DNA from: Oxyruncus cristatus
Lineage: Eukaryota; Chordata; Aves; Passeriformes; Cotingidae
NCBI GenBank assembly: GCA_013399855.1
Contig: VXAY01004090.1
Span: forward strand, 376,731 to 440,730
Direction: 5' to 3'
Length of the DNA stretch: 64,000 nucleotides
A program made the translations under genes and the position numbers. A model generated the notes under the pieces. The model was given only the letters and a program-made list of their open reading frames with translations, was not told the DNA's origin and made no database searches. Within the stretch, counting starts at the first letter, position 1. Each line of letters begins with the position of its first letter. Shown here piece by piece: positions 35,028 to 45,383 of this stretch.

Positions 35028-36147
35028 TGTCACGGTTTAGCCCATTCCCTTCAGTATTAGAGTAGAAGATGGTTGATTCCAGGTGAAATTCCAGCTTAGT
35101 AGCCAATCGGAGACTTTTGTGACGTCTCTACGAATGACATATTTAACACAAACCAGAAAAGAAGGTGAGTTGCACAGAAGAAATTCCAGCCCGGAGAAGA
35201 ACAGAGGAGAATAGGAGATGGCAATGTAGCCTCCAAGGTCAGCGTAGCAGGAGGGGGGAGGAGAGGTCTGGGGGGGCCCCCTCTCTCCCTCCAGCAGAGG
35301 AAAAGACTTAAAAACTAAACCCCCTGCCACCTGTGGAGGATTATTTGGAGTGAAGAAACTTTTGTGTGGGGTCTGGCCCAGGGAGGGCAGGAATGACTTG
35401 AAGCCAAAACTGAATCACCTGGTATGTAACAAGCTGCAGAAGGATTGCAGCCACAGAATGGTGAAGAAGTTAGTGAACTCTCCTGGGAGGGTCCGAGTCC
35501 CTTCACGACCTTGAGACTTTGTCCAAAGCTGAGCCTAACACTCAGCCTCCGATACTGTGGGGCCTGGTGCAATGTCAGGCCGGGTGTGATGGCAGGATGA
35601 CCCCTTTCACTGCAAGTGGGGGAGCGGTGGCGAGATTGGAGTGGCCGACAGCAGCCAAGAGCCTAGACTGGGCATCTGGCCAAAAGCAGAAAGTCAGAAG
35701 AATTCCAGAGAGCAAAAGAAGAGGCTATTTGAAGCAGCAGAGCATAGCACCGGAGAGTGTTCTTGGGTAGGGACTGAGCCAAAAAAAACCCAGAACCCCT
35801 GTGACCCAGGGAGGGCTGGTGAGTCTAACGAAACCCCCCGAAACTCCTCGTGGAAGGAACCTCCACAGAGCCCTAGATTCTGTGGTGACAACACAGTGAT
35901 ACGAGTGTTCCCTCGAAGCCCACGGTAAACCCTCAGCGGCTACAGACAAGCAGCTGGGAGGCAAACTCCCTTGCATTCCGATGGCGAAAGAGAGAGAGAT
36001 TTTTGAGCTGTGGTGATGTGGAACTGTTACCTTAATGACTTTTTTTTCCTTCTCCTTCTCCCTCTGGACTGCTTTTGAGGAAGAGAAGGAGTGGTGGTAT
36101 TTATAAATATGTAAGTTTGTTATTATAAGAAAACTAGTTAGAGTTGT

Positions 36148-36156
36148 GTATATAAG
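36148..36156 (+). promoter_or_regulatory. TATA-like box inside the LTR
   Basis: GTATATAAG lies about 27 bases before the AATAAA signal in the same LTR. The closeness of the two implies a very short R region, if both are used. Confidence 0.4.
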
Positions 36157-36182
36157 TATTCCCTTAGTTCTTATCGTGTAGT

Positions 36183-36188
36183 AATAAA
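36183..36188 (+). terminator. LTR polyadenylation signal AATAAA
   Basis: A canonical AATAAA in the 3' tenth of the LTR, in the position expected for a retroviral R/U5 boundary. Confidence 0.5.
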
Positions 36189-36308
36189 TTTTAATATTAA
36201 TCCCCATGTCAAGGAGATCTGTTGATCTATATGAACTCTTCTTACCTATTAGCAAAATTTATGGGTTGATAAAAACCAGGGAGAAAGCAAAGGGCTAAAC
36301 CCTCGACA

Positions 36309-36313
36309 CTGGA
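36309..36313 (+). repeat. Target site duplication, right copy (CTGGA)
   Basis: An exact repeat of the pentamer left of the LTR. Confidence 0.8.
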
Positions 36314-36385
36314 CATAGGAAGGCTCCCTTTCATGACTTTGCCCTCAAAAAGAGACCAAAAGCAACAGTAATGGAAAATATTTCT

Positions 36386-36738
36386 CTTAGCCTGAAGAAA
36401 AGGATGCTCAGGGGAACTTTATCACTGTCTACAATTACCTGAAAGGAGATGCTAGCCAGGTAGGAATCAGAAGGACAAGAGGAAATTGCCTTAATTCCCA
36501 GGAGAGGTTTAGGCTGGGTATTAGGAAAAATTTGTTCACTGAAAGGGTGGTCAGGCATTGGAATCGATGACCCAGGGAAGTGGTGGAATCACCATCCCCA
36601 GAAGTGTTCAAAAGGCATGTGGATGTGGCACTTGGGGATATGGTTTCATGGTGGCCTTGACAGTGTTGGGTTAATGATTGGACTCAATGACCTTAGGGGT
36701 TGTTTTCTAACAGTTCTGTGGTTCTATGATTCTATGAA
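36386..36738 (+). mobile_element. CR1 LINE, 3' fragment
   Basis: A sense CR1 starting about 75 bp beyond the LTR. It contains GGTTTAGGCTGGGTATTAGG, AGGGTGGTCAGGCATTGGAA and CACTTGGGGATATGGTTTCA, and ends GTGGTTCTATGATTCTATG. It shares its 3' subfamily with the copy at 22.8 kb. Confidence 0.92.
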
Positions 36739-37006
36739 TTATCATGAGTCATGTGTCAGTGGTGGCTAGAATTGATCTCTAGATGTCAGTCAGACCTGTC
36801 AGAAAAGCAACCCTGACCACTGTTTGGACAAAATAAAAATGGCCTGCATTAGGTGGGCAAGTCTGTGCCCCATCAACATAGTCATAAGAGAAATTTGTAT
36901 TTGTGGACAACAGAACCAAGAAGAAAGGGAAAAAAAGGGTCAAGGAAAATCAAGGACAGGCCTTTGTGGCATTTGCACAGAAAGATGGAGAAGAATCAGA
37001 AGATGA

Positions 37007-37080
37007 CAAAATGTGACTCAAAATGTGACAACATGGTCAAATGTGATTTCAAATGTAACAAGATCACAAAAAAAATGTAA
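37007..37080. repeat. Degenerate AAATGTGAC tandem repeat
   Basis: Five or six copies of a roughly 10-18 base unit (AAAATGTGAC, TCAAATGTGA, TCAAATGTAA) decay rightwards. Confidence 0.6.
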
Positions 37081-39686
37081 TTCAAGAGATACTAGAGTGA
37101 CTCAAGGGGAAAAACATCCTGGGAAACGGGTCAATGGCATCAAAAGCAGCTGAAGGTCAATGAGCGCAGAGACACATCCAGAGATGTGCCGGCAGACTTT
37201 GCTGAGGGCAGGTAAAGAATGCCAGTTGGACTGAAGAAAGTCTAAATCAGACTCAGAAGAGAAAGTTTTATTTTAAGACAAAATCTCTCACTTCATCTGT
37301 TCTGTATTCTTTCATATTTTTGGCTTCATGCACTTAGAATTTCCTACTTACAGAAGTCCTAAGAACTGTACAGATGGAGAAGAAGTATTGGGATTGTGGT
37401 CCTCTGGCTGGATAAATCTACCTGACAGCTGCCATGTGCCCACTGCCACTTGTTGGGACTACTTACAGAAACACTCCAGCCAAAGCGTGGCAAGGCAGTG
37501 GCACTGCCCCTGCTCTCCAGGGGAATGCACTATCAAGGTAAGGCTCATCTTCATCAAGGGGAGGGTTGTGTCATGCCTCTTGTGTCATTCACTGCTTCTG
37601 CACTGTGAAGGCAGGCAAAACAAGCTGGCAATGTCTTCTGCTCATGTGGTAGCAACTCTTGCTTTCAACTCTGGAGCTCCCTGGTTCAATCTGCAAGGTG
37701 TCATTCAGAGCCAGAGGCTGTCACAGTTGTGGTGCTGCTTCTCTGTGTTGCATTGCTCAGCGGATAAAGATTTCATTCCCTAGAGCTGTGGAAATGGCAC
37801 CTTTTACAAGAAAGCAGCTTTAATAGCTAAATAGTTATACTTGTTCCTAATTTAATTTGAAAGATTATTCTTCTGTTTGTCTATTACTCCCACTTCCTTA
37901 ATGGATTCCTCTAGTGTTGATGGGCTTTCTGTTAATTGAACATACTCCGGATCACAGTTTCAGCAAATAATTTAGTGAGAACGCAGAGAAACCTTTACCT
38001 ATCTCAACAGATGAACAGAGCTTCAGTTACAGCGAACTAATGAACACACCCTCATTAAACTGACATTTAACCCAATGTCTCAATGGGTGCAGTTCCCATT
38101 AAAAATAATTTAAATGAATAGAGCTACAAGCTCTGGACCAGTTAATGATGGATGCTAATTAGCAGCAGTTGAACAGAAGAAGCCATCTTAACTAAACAGA
38201 CAAATTCCTGCACTAAAAAAGCCATCAAGCTCCCACTTATAATGAGGTTTATTTAAACCTACTGTTGAACAAAACCAGGCCTTCAACTTGAAGGAGACTC
38301 TCATCTTCCTTCTCCTAACTGCAACAGGAAAAATACTTTTAAGTTAAAATCTTCAGTTCTGAACTTGTAGAGTGACTGTAGGGGCTCCATTCTTCTCTCT
38401 TTGGCAAAAGTCACTCTGGCTCAATTGCTCCAGAGTTAGCCTACACTGCTAGGGATATGCCCACCACAGAAAAGTGGTTGCAGGTTCCACTTCACATCAC
38501 AGAAACCCAAATCCTTGGTAGATTGCAGCTCCAGTGGTGATGTTTCACACAGGGCATCTGGTCTTGTTCTGTAACTTTCAGCTATGCTACAATATCCCTT
38601 TTCTCCAAAAATAAACCTCAAGTGTTATATTTGACATAATAGTACAAAATTACGTACATGTTCCCTATCTGACTTTTCATTGTTCCCCTAAAACATGATC
38701 AACTTTCTTCTTGCCTGTTTCATTCTATTTTTCACTCCATCTCAACCCAGCAAAATTCTGGAAAATTTCATGGCTAGCAGTCAGTGACTGGTGGGGAATC
38801 ATTTCTCATGTTTACTCAGCATTTTCATCTTTGTCCTTCCCTTTGCTTTTCACAGCTGTCTACCACTGGTTTTAAAGTCAGCCCTGAAACTCAGCACACA
38901 GTCCAAATGAGTCTGCATCCCTTTCATGCAAGGCTCTTAGACTAACAGGGCCATTGATGCTATCAAGGTCTATTTCCAGATGAAATGCTTGGCCTTGCAC
39001 CTGAAATAAAAATAATATTTGTAAAATATTTCAGTAACATCACATGGAAAAAACTAGAACTCGGTTTCCTCTCTGAAAGTTTTTTCCAGCTAAGCAGGAC
39101 CACTTGGACAAAAAGATACTGGCACTACAACTGGCAGATACGATTCAACAGACAAGATTTCGCACTATGAAGAAGAAGGGTTGTAAGATGATTTTTTCTC
39201 TAAGGCAATTTTTCTGAGTGTAGTCATGACTTTTAAAGGGATTCTGATCCATTCCCAACAGCAGAGACCACTAGGATTAATGGCAAGTACAGACAGACCT
39301 CCAGTGAGAAGATTTTCCATATTTTTCAGATTCGTCTTAGCTCACTGTTTCTTGGCATTATTCCATTTTTTCAGAGGCAAGAAGGATGGACTGTTTTGCC
39401 TTACAGAATTTGCAAACACAAGTGGGGAAGGTAGGAGCTTCCTAATACTGCCTGAAAAGTCCTCAGCTGTGAAGGGACACACAGCATCACCTCATTAATG
39501 TTAAACCTAAATCAGTTTTTGGACTCTCCACTGACAGCTTGCCATGCTAAAAGCAAACACAGTTCAGCTGAAGTGGACGGTATTGTGCTTGTTCCCAGCT
39601 GCATTCAGAACTAGCAATTGCCTCTCACAGAAAGATAAAGTTAATGCCAGATGTTACTAATGCAACTGAAAATACAGTTCTAGAAT

Positions 39687-39721
39687 TAAAAAAAAAAACC
39701 AAAAACAAAAACAAAAAAACC
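39687..39721. repeat. A-rich (AAAAAC)n stretch
   Basis: An A run followed by CCAAAAACAAAAACAAAAAA. Low complexity; it may be a decayed retroposon tail. Confidence 0.75.
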
Positions 39722-40019
39722 CCACCTAATTTCAGAAAATCTATAGAAGAGTGAAGAAGTCAGATTCTCAGATGCTGGGAAATAACACAGGTCAGTTTGC
39801 ATCAGTAAAGTTTGCAACAGTAAAAATATCTCTGTTTCAGAGGTTCAAATTGAAAAACTAAATTAGAAACTGATAACTTAGAAGAAGAATGCAAATCAAA
39901 TAAGGAATGTATATCAAGGTTAATAAATTTTGCCGGAGGTTACTCCTCTGTTAAAGAAGCTCTCAAAACATTTAAACAAATTTAAAGAAGTCTTTGAAGT
40001 ACCTGAACATGATTTTTAC

Positions 40020-40079
40020 CTTTTGTAACAGCGTACTTTGTACCTATTCAGGGACCTGTACGGTCGAGTATGTTTCATA
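40020..40079 (-). CDS. Probable internal coding exon, 60 bp, basic segment
   Basis: On the minus strand the acceptor tract CTCTCCCGATTTCCTGCTCC is followed by TAG, then 60 bp, then a donor reading AAAAG/GTAAAA. The open frame includes KHTRPYRSLNRYKVRCYK and is strongly basic. It enters and leaves in phase 2, so it joins in frame to the 41-bp exon at 32.7 kb. The exon and its immediate flank keep several CpG dinucleotides, unusual in AT-rich bird intron. Other acceptors within the same open frame are possible (CACAG further upstream, GTACAG inside), so the 5' edge is uncertain. If the intron were retained, the frame would end three bases into the donor at a TAA. Less certain than the two exons at 7-8.5 kb. 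Confidence 0.45.
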
Positions 40080-43000
40080 CTAGGAGCAGGAAATCGGGAG
40101 AGCTGTGCTTTCACTTGACGACAGCAAAAGGGGGCCAACAACAAAAAGCCTTTTTAAATGAAATAAAAAGAAAATAAAGCACTGGGATCCCTGCTTGTGA
40201 AATCCATGCTTACAGTCAACTAGAATTAAATGATGCATTTTGTTAAAAAATCAAATATATGGTTTTCTATAAGCATAAATGCTTATTTTTCCCCAGACAT
40301 TCCTAGAAAGATTACAAAAGCAGTTTTTAAGCTAATAAATATGAAATCTTCTCAATAACAGTGAGTTTAGCTTCCCTGTACTCCTGAGAATATCAAGTCA
40401 GAGCGCTGCCTAATTTATATTTTCTAAGTAGAAGATAAAGCTAATTATTTTTAAGTGGAACAATAATTGCCATCAGAAATTAATTCCTTTAGTAGACAAA
40501 ATCCCAGAAACCAATTTAGGAAAGAGAGGTGTTTCAATCTTCTATTTATTTGTGGATGATCTACTGATTTGATCAACAATGAGTACTAACCAGCAGTGGG
40601 CTTGGTTACAAATGCCTAGCAAATCAGGCAGACACTTTTCTCACAGAGAAAAACCTCCAAGCCCCTCTAGGCAGGCTAAATAGAAAATAAACCATGAGCA
40701 GAAAGAATAATTAATACTAGCAGAAAAAACTGTGGGAAACAAAAAAAAGGAAGAGGCTCAAAACTATAGTCTCAAAAACAGACTGGCAGGAAAACAGAGC
40801 GCAGACAATAGATAAAGCATTTCCTGTTCCTTGAAGGTCTCCAAGGAGCTGGTGGATGGTGCTTCATGATGCTGCCCAGAGCCATGAGGATGAGGACAAG
40901 GACAAGCAGACCTCACAGTCACTGTGGTTCCCCCATCCAGCTTCCGTGCTGACATTGGACCCCACAAAGCCCTCTGAAGACTCCTGATGCTTACAGAGTC
41001 ATGCTGTAAGGTCACAAGCCAGTACCCAAATGCTCTTTTTACACCTTCATTGCAGTCTTGGCTCTTTTTTCATCAATTTTGAACATTTGCATATTTGCCT
41101 GTGTTCCACTTAAAACAAACATAAGCTCCTATCTCTTCACCAAATGAACTGCAAACTTGTCCCTTGCTGACATGGAAAAGCCCTTATGTCTAATCCTGCT
41201 CTTGTCAACTCATGGCCTGCTCTGGGTGGAAGAAAACCCTTCTGTGGCAGTATCATTTCCCTTGGAGCTTGATATACTTCAGATCTCTATATAATACCTT
41301 CAGAGCCAGTCCCTGCCTGAGATATCTGGATATTATTAAAACTGCAAGAGCCTCCAAAATGCATCATCAAGAACAAAGCAACCTTCCGACTGGCTTGCAT
41401 TTTGCTTACACCTGTTGTTGACACAGAAAACCCCACACATTTTAACCCCCCCCCAGTTGTTCTATTTCCAAACCATTTCAGGACCGCTATAATTTTTCAA
41501 TGCTCTGTTGTTCCACTCAGAGTGTTTCCTCAGCTTGCTTTGCTTCTGATACAATTTAATAATGAAAGCTTAAAATCTCTCTTCTTTACATCAGCAGCAC
41601 TACTCAAATGACTGTGGCATGCAGAAAATAATTTTCTTTCTGTCTTCAACCCACACACTTATCAAGGAAGGCTTAGGATCTCAGTTTGTAAGGACATAAA
41701 GAAGATTTAACAGAGAAACAAGTCACTATAGCAACACAGGCTAAAAATAAGAAATTATATTTTGTGGTGAAAAGGGAAGAGAATGTTTCATTAAAAAAAT
41801 TTTATTAAAAAAATAAGGGTCCCAGCCTGTAAGCTTGTGTGTTTTAAACACATGAATGGTCCCATCTGGGGATACTCACAGTGTCATTGCACACTACAGA
41901 TTTCTGGTTTCCAAGCTTTTTTCTGCATTGCATTCCCGTTTGCAAACCTTTTCTTTGCACTCATGGAGACAAGCATCCTACCTTTCATTTCACATGAAAC
42001 TTAATGTCTCTTTGCTATTTCCTTTGACTTCAATAACTGTAGGAGAGTTTACACAAAAACTCAAATTACTTTAAAGCATTACTCTCCATGCTCACTCTAA
42101 AGCATATGTCAGCAGGATCAGAGGCCAGTCTGTTCAGGTTTTCTGCCTTAAAATACATCACCATGCCATCAATGGTTTTCTTCCAAATTCTACAGTTACC
42201 AAGGAGAGTATTTCAGAGTATTTCAGTCACATTGTCTTTGCATTTCTCCGTCCACTGCTGCTATTGATTAAAGCCATTCGCAGAGCTTCCAGAGGGTCAG
42301 TTCCCCAAGCTCACACACAGCTGCTTCCAGTCAGCTGCACACATTCCTGTCCAGGGAGGTATGGAAAAGAGCTGGAACCCCAGCCACCTGTTACAACATG
42401 TTACAACTAAGGTTGACTATATTTTTGATGGAAATAAAAATTATGGTTTATTATCAGAATGTTCCTGGAGTTTGGTACGTGACATTGATAGATAGAACTC
42501 ATCTGTCATGGACTAAAGTGATGAGCAATGGGAAAAGTTAACCTTGAGATCAAGCTTAACATGAACGTAATTCCCTCAACTACAAAAAGCCTTTGTGACA
42601 CTGAAAAAAAACCATGGAGCGTTTCTTTCTCTCTATGTCCCATATGAAAAATGGTGACCCTACCACTTGGCAGATGCACAAATGCCTGGTGAGGACTTGA
42701 GCATTAGTATGGACAGCACTGTCACCTCCACACCATGGAGGCAAAGAACATCTCCTCCCTGATGTTAAAGATGCTAGACTGTACTCATTTCCAGTGCTCA
42801 GATAAACATCAAAGCCAATTTCCCCTGCTGCCTCTGACTACTCTTAGAATCTAACTTTAGATAAAAATTCAGAGGTATTGAAATTCAGAGAAGAACCCTA
42901 AATTTCAAATGTGAGTCAGCCAAATTGATTTCCACACTGATCGGTATTCATGTATAATTAAAGCTAGGGCCTTTTTCAAGGAGTTCACACATTTACCAAT

Positions 43001-44079
43001 CATCAACATTACAGAAGTAAGAATCACTTTTACTGGAAAACACCTCCTGAGTCATTGGAACGCTTTGCCATTGGGTGTATACATGCTGAGAGACAGACAC
43101 TTTGAGCAAGAACCTCACCCACGTGAGGCAGCTCACAGTTCCTCTCACTTTGGTGTTTTACATGGTGAGGATATTTCCAATCTGATGCACCTCTATTTGT
43201 ATGCAAATCTGAACTTCTTTCTAGAAATCCAGGAAAAAATCTACTTGCAGCTAGCTGTCTATAATGTGACTTTAAAGACAGCAATACTAGAGGAAAACAT
43301 AGTTTTAGTACATTTATCTATGTTATATCAATATGTCGTTTATCTCTTTGACTGGACAGGTGACTATTCTGTCATATCAAAACTTACACATGACATTCCA
43401 GTAAAATAGTAGATATATAAGAAGTTTCCAGGATGTAAGCATGTTCCGAACTCTCAAGTTTCATGCCATGTAGAAAAAAAACCAGCAAAGCACACAAGAA
43501 AGACATTACATTATTTTCTATCAAAACCAAAGATTTAAGACCCTCAACTATTCCACAGTTCCTTTGCTGACTTATTTCATTCATGTCGTAGCAGATTCAA
43601 GCAGCAACTGCTCAGTGAGAGCTTCACCCATAACTGCAGGCAGGAGTTATGGAAAAACAATCCCTAAATGCCATGACTGATTAAAATCATATTATCAAAA
43701 ATACATTCCAGAGTTAGTTTTTCCTCTGTTTAGTATTCTATTTTTAATACAGTTAGAAAGTAAATTAAGCCACTTACAGTGAACCAAAACTTCCCTCGTT
43801 TCCATGGAAATGTTTAGAAGGCTGATTTGAAGTTAACCAGACTGGTAAATACAAATGCTCGCTACCAGCCAGCTTAATCCCCACGGCTGTGTCTTGTGTG
43901 CATCATCACACCCAGGAACCTTTAACACTGTGAAATGCTCCTTAATGACAGCTGATTCCTAATCCAGTGCACAGACAGAGCAAGATCCTCTCAAATATGT
44001 GTCATACTGACAGGGGTGGGGGGCCACCAAGCCTGAACACTCATTAGCTAAAAGTTGTGTGTCAACAATAGAGCCTTTT
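40080..44079. other. No recognised gene; probable intron
   Basis: If the gene continues to the right, this is intron. A GC-richer block at 40.77-41.02 kb gives an 83-codon minus-strand frame with no family resemblance. A 44-bp exon-like segment at 43778-43821 is listed as a finding. No dispersed repeat was recognised. Confidence 0.35.
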
Positions 44080-44116
44080 AATATTCTAATTCAAATTCAA
44101 TATTCTAATTCAAAGG
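44080..44116. repeat. Two-copy 19-bp tandem repeat
   Basis: AATATTCTAATTCAAATTC is followed directly by AATATTCTAATTCAAAGG. Sixteen of the first seventeen bases are shared or identical, consistent with a recent small duplication. Confidence 0.75.
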
Positions 44117-44164
44117 ATGATCTGGTGCCTTTTTATTGTAATTACTCTTTGTCAATGCCAGTTT

Positions 44165-44258
44165 TCATCTAACTCCAGCAGTTTTACACTGGTGTAATGC
44201 TTGTATCCAGTGAAATTACTTCTGCTTTATCCCAGGGTAAGCAAGATCAGAATGAGAT
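44165..44258. repeat. Ancient sauropsid-type dispersed repeat (candidate)
   Basis: TTTTACACTGGTGTAATGC, CCAGTGAAATTACTTCTGC and GCAAGATCAGAATGAGATCA follow the order of an old repeat common in turtle and crocodile DNA (gtttacaccagtgtaa ... agtggagttactcctg ... gagatcagaat). I cannot give its formal name. It is much older than the CR1 copies here. Confidence 0.5.
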
Positions 44259-44954
44259 CATTTGTGCTTTATTTGTTGGAGAGAAATGATGGATCACTAT
44301 TCATGTATTAATACTGACATTTAATATGCATTGCATGTAATACATTGATAATACACATCAGGAGTATTGCCTGTAGGTGTGGTTGCAGGGGAAGTGTGAA
44401 GGTGTCTTTGGAGGTTTTGCAAGAAAAAGGAAATTTATATTAATATTGCTACAAAACAACTAACAAAACTCAGTCATTTATGCCTGCATGAATCTGCAAA
44501 CTTCATGCACATATCAATTTTTTGGCCTATTTAAGGCAGAAACCTGGCAAAACAAAAAAATGAGAGGCCAGTTTTACTTGGCCAATATTTGAGTTCAAGC
44601 TGACCTAAAGCTTGCTGCTACCCAAATGAGTGGACTTGCTCCTGCATCCCGTCTTTCCATACACTTCTTTGCCCTCACACCAAGCACCTTTTCCAGCTTT
44701 ACTCCTCGCACCACATTTCATGCTTGTCAGGCATTTTTCTGAGGTAATTCAACTCACTAATTTGGCAGAAAACTATACACTTTGGTGGGGGGAGTTACTT
44801 CTCCTGTAGCTCAGCAAGTCAAATAACTCCAGCAAGGGACCAATGAATGCCAAAATCAACATGTATAGTCAGAAATAAGTGGCCGCCTCAATAGCAGAGA
44901 ACCTCAGCTGTATATCTGAAGTGTATCTTAACTAATTTTATCCCTTTTATCACA
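44259..44954. other. No recognised feature
   Basis: AT-rich DNA; nothing could be supported. Confidence 0.4.
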
Positions 44955-45383
44955 CACAGAATCACAGAATATCCTGAGTTGGAAGGGACCCAACTCCTGG
45001 CCCTGCACAGAACAGTCCCACATTGTGCCTGAGAGCATTGTCCAAATGCTTCTCGAACCCTTCCAGGCTTGGTGCTGTGACCACTTCCCTGGGGAGTCTG
45101 TTCCAGTACCCAATCACCCTCTGAGTGAAGAATCTTTTCCTAATACCCTGCCTAAACCTTGCCTGGCACAACTTCAGGCCATTCCCTGGGGTCCTATTGC
45201 TGGTCACTGGAGAGAAGAGATCAGTGCCTGCCTCTCCTCTTCCCCTCATGGGGAAGTTGTGGAGAGCTACGAGGCCTCCCCTCATAACTGAATAAATCAA
45301 GTAACCTCAACAACTCCTCATACAGCTGCTCCTCTGGACCACTCATTATCGATGTGGCTGTTTTCTGAATGCCCTCTAATAGT
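44955..45383 (-). mobile_element. CR1 LINE, 3' fragment (antisense), distinct subfamily
   Basis: It contains GAGTTGGAAGGGACCCAACT, CCTGGCCCTGCACAGAACAG and CACCCTCTGAGTGAAGAATC. The block AACTCCTGGCCCTGCACAG marks a CR1 subfamily different from the other copies here. It continues into ORF2 as far as GAATGCCCTCTAATAG. Antisense and 5'-truncated. Confidence 0.92.

Larger units (their letters stand above)
35028..36308 (+). mobile_element. Solo LTR of an endogenous retrovirus, ERVL-like
   Basis: A 1281-bp element bounded by TGTCACGGTTTAGCCC on the left and GGGCTAAACCCTCGACA on the right, near-perfect terminal inverted repeats with one indel. A TGTCATGGTTTAACCC-like end is familiar from avian ERVL LTRs. 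A 5-bp target duplication (CTGGA) flanks it exactly. Near the right end are a TATA-like GTATATAAG (36148-36156) and an AATAAA (36183-36188), which give a plus orientation. No gag, pol or env lies beside it, so it is best read as a solo LTR. A 176-codon open frame on its minus strand is chance. A non-autonomous DNA transposon with inverted repeats is a less likely alternative. Confidence 0.82.
36739..40019. other. Intronic, no recognised gene
   Basis: Contains a degenerate AAATGTGAC-type tandem at 37007-37080, an A-rich stretch at 39687-39721 and a palindromic TGCTAATTAGCA at 38153-38164. The 151-codon plus-strand frame at 37328-37783 is the second longest in the window, but has no recognisable domain. 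Confidence 0.35.
7392..40079 (-). other. Split protein-coding gene, 3' part (four exons, unidentified)
   Basis: This is the span of a proposed minus-strand gene assembled from four exons at 40020-40079, 32713-32753, 8382-8524 and 7392-7514. The introns are about 7.3 kb, 24.2 kb and 0.87 kb. All donors are GT and all acceptors AG, and the phases agree at every join: 60 bp (2 to 2), 41 bp (2 to 1), 143 bp (1 to 0), then a stop. The joined product is about 120 residues and clearly only the C-terminal part. It changes from a basic stretch rich in Arg, Lys and Tyr to a Glu/Lys/Gln-rich helical tail. I do not recognise the protein family. The frame agreement is what I see; the gene model is inference. 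No clear AATAAA was found just beyond the stop, so the 3' end is not placed. Confidence 0.55.

Noticed and set aside
35725..36255. 176-codon minus-strand open frame, longest in the window
   Set aside because: It lies wholly inside the ERVL-like LTR on the opposite strand and has no family resemblance.
37328..37783. 151-codon plus-strand open frame
   Set aside because: No recognisable domain, Cys/Ser/His-rich chance-like composition, and it overlaps splice-like words on both strands. Length alone is not enough in a locally GC-richer patch.
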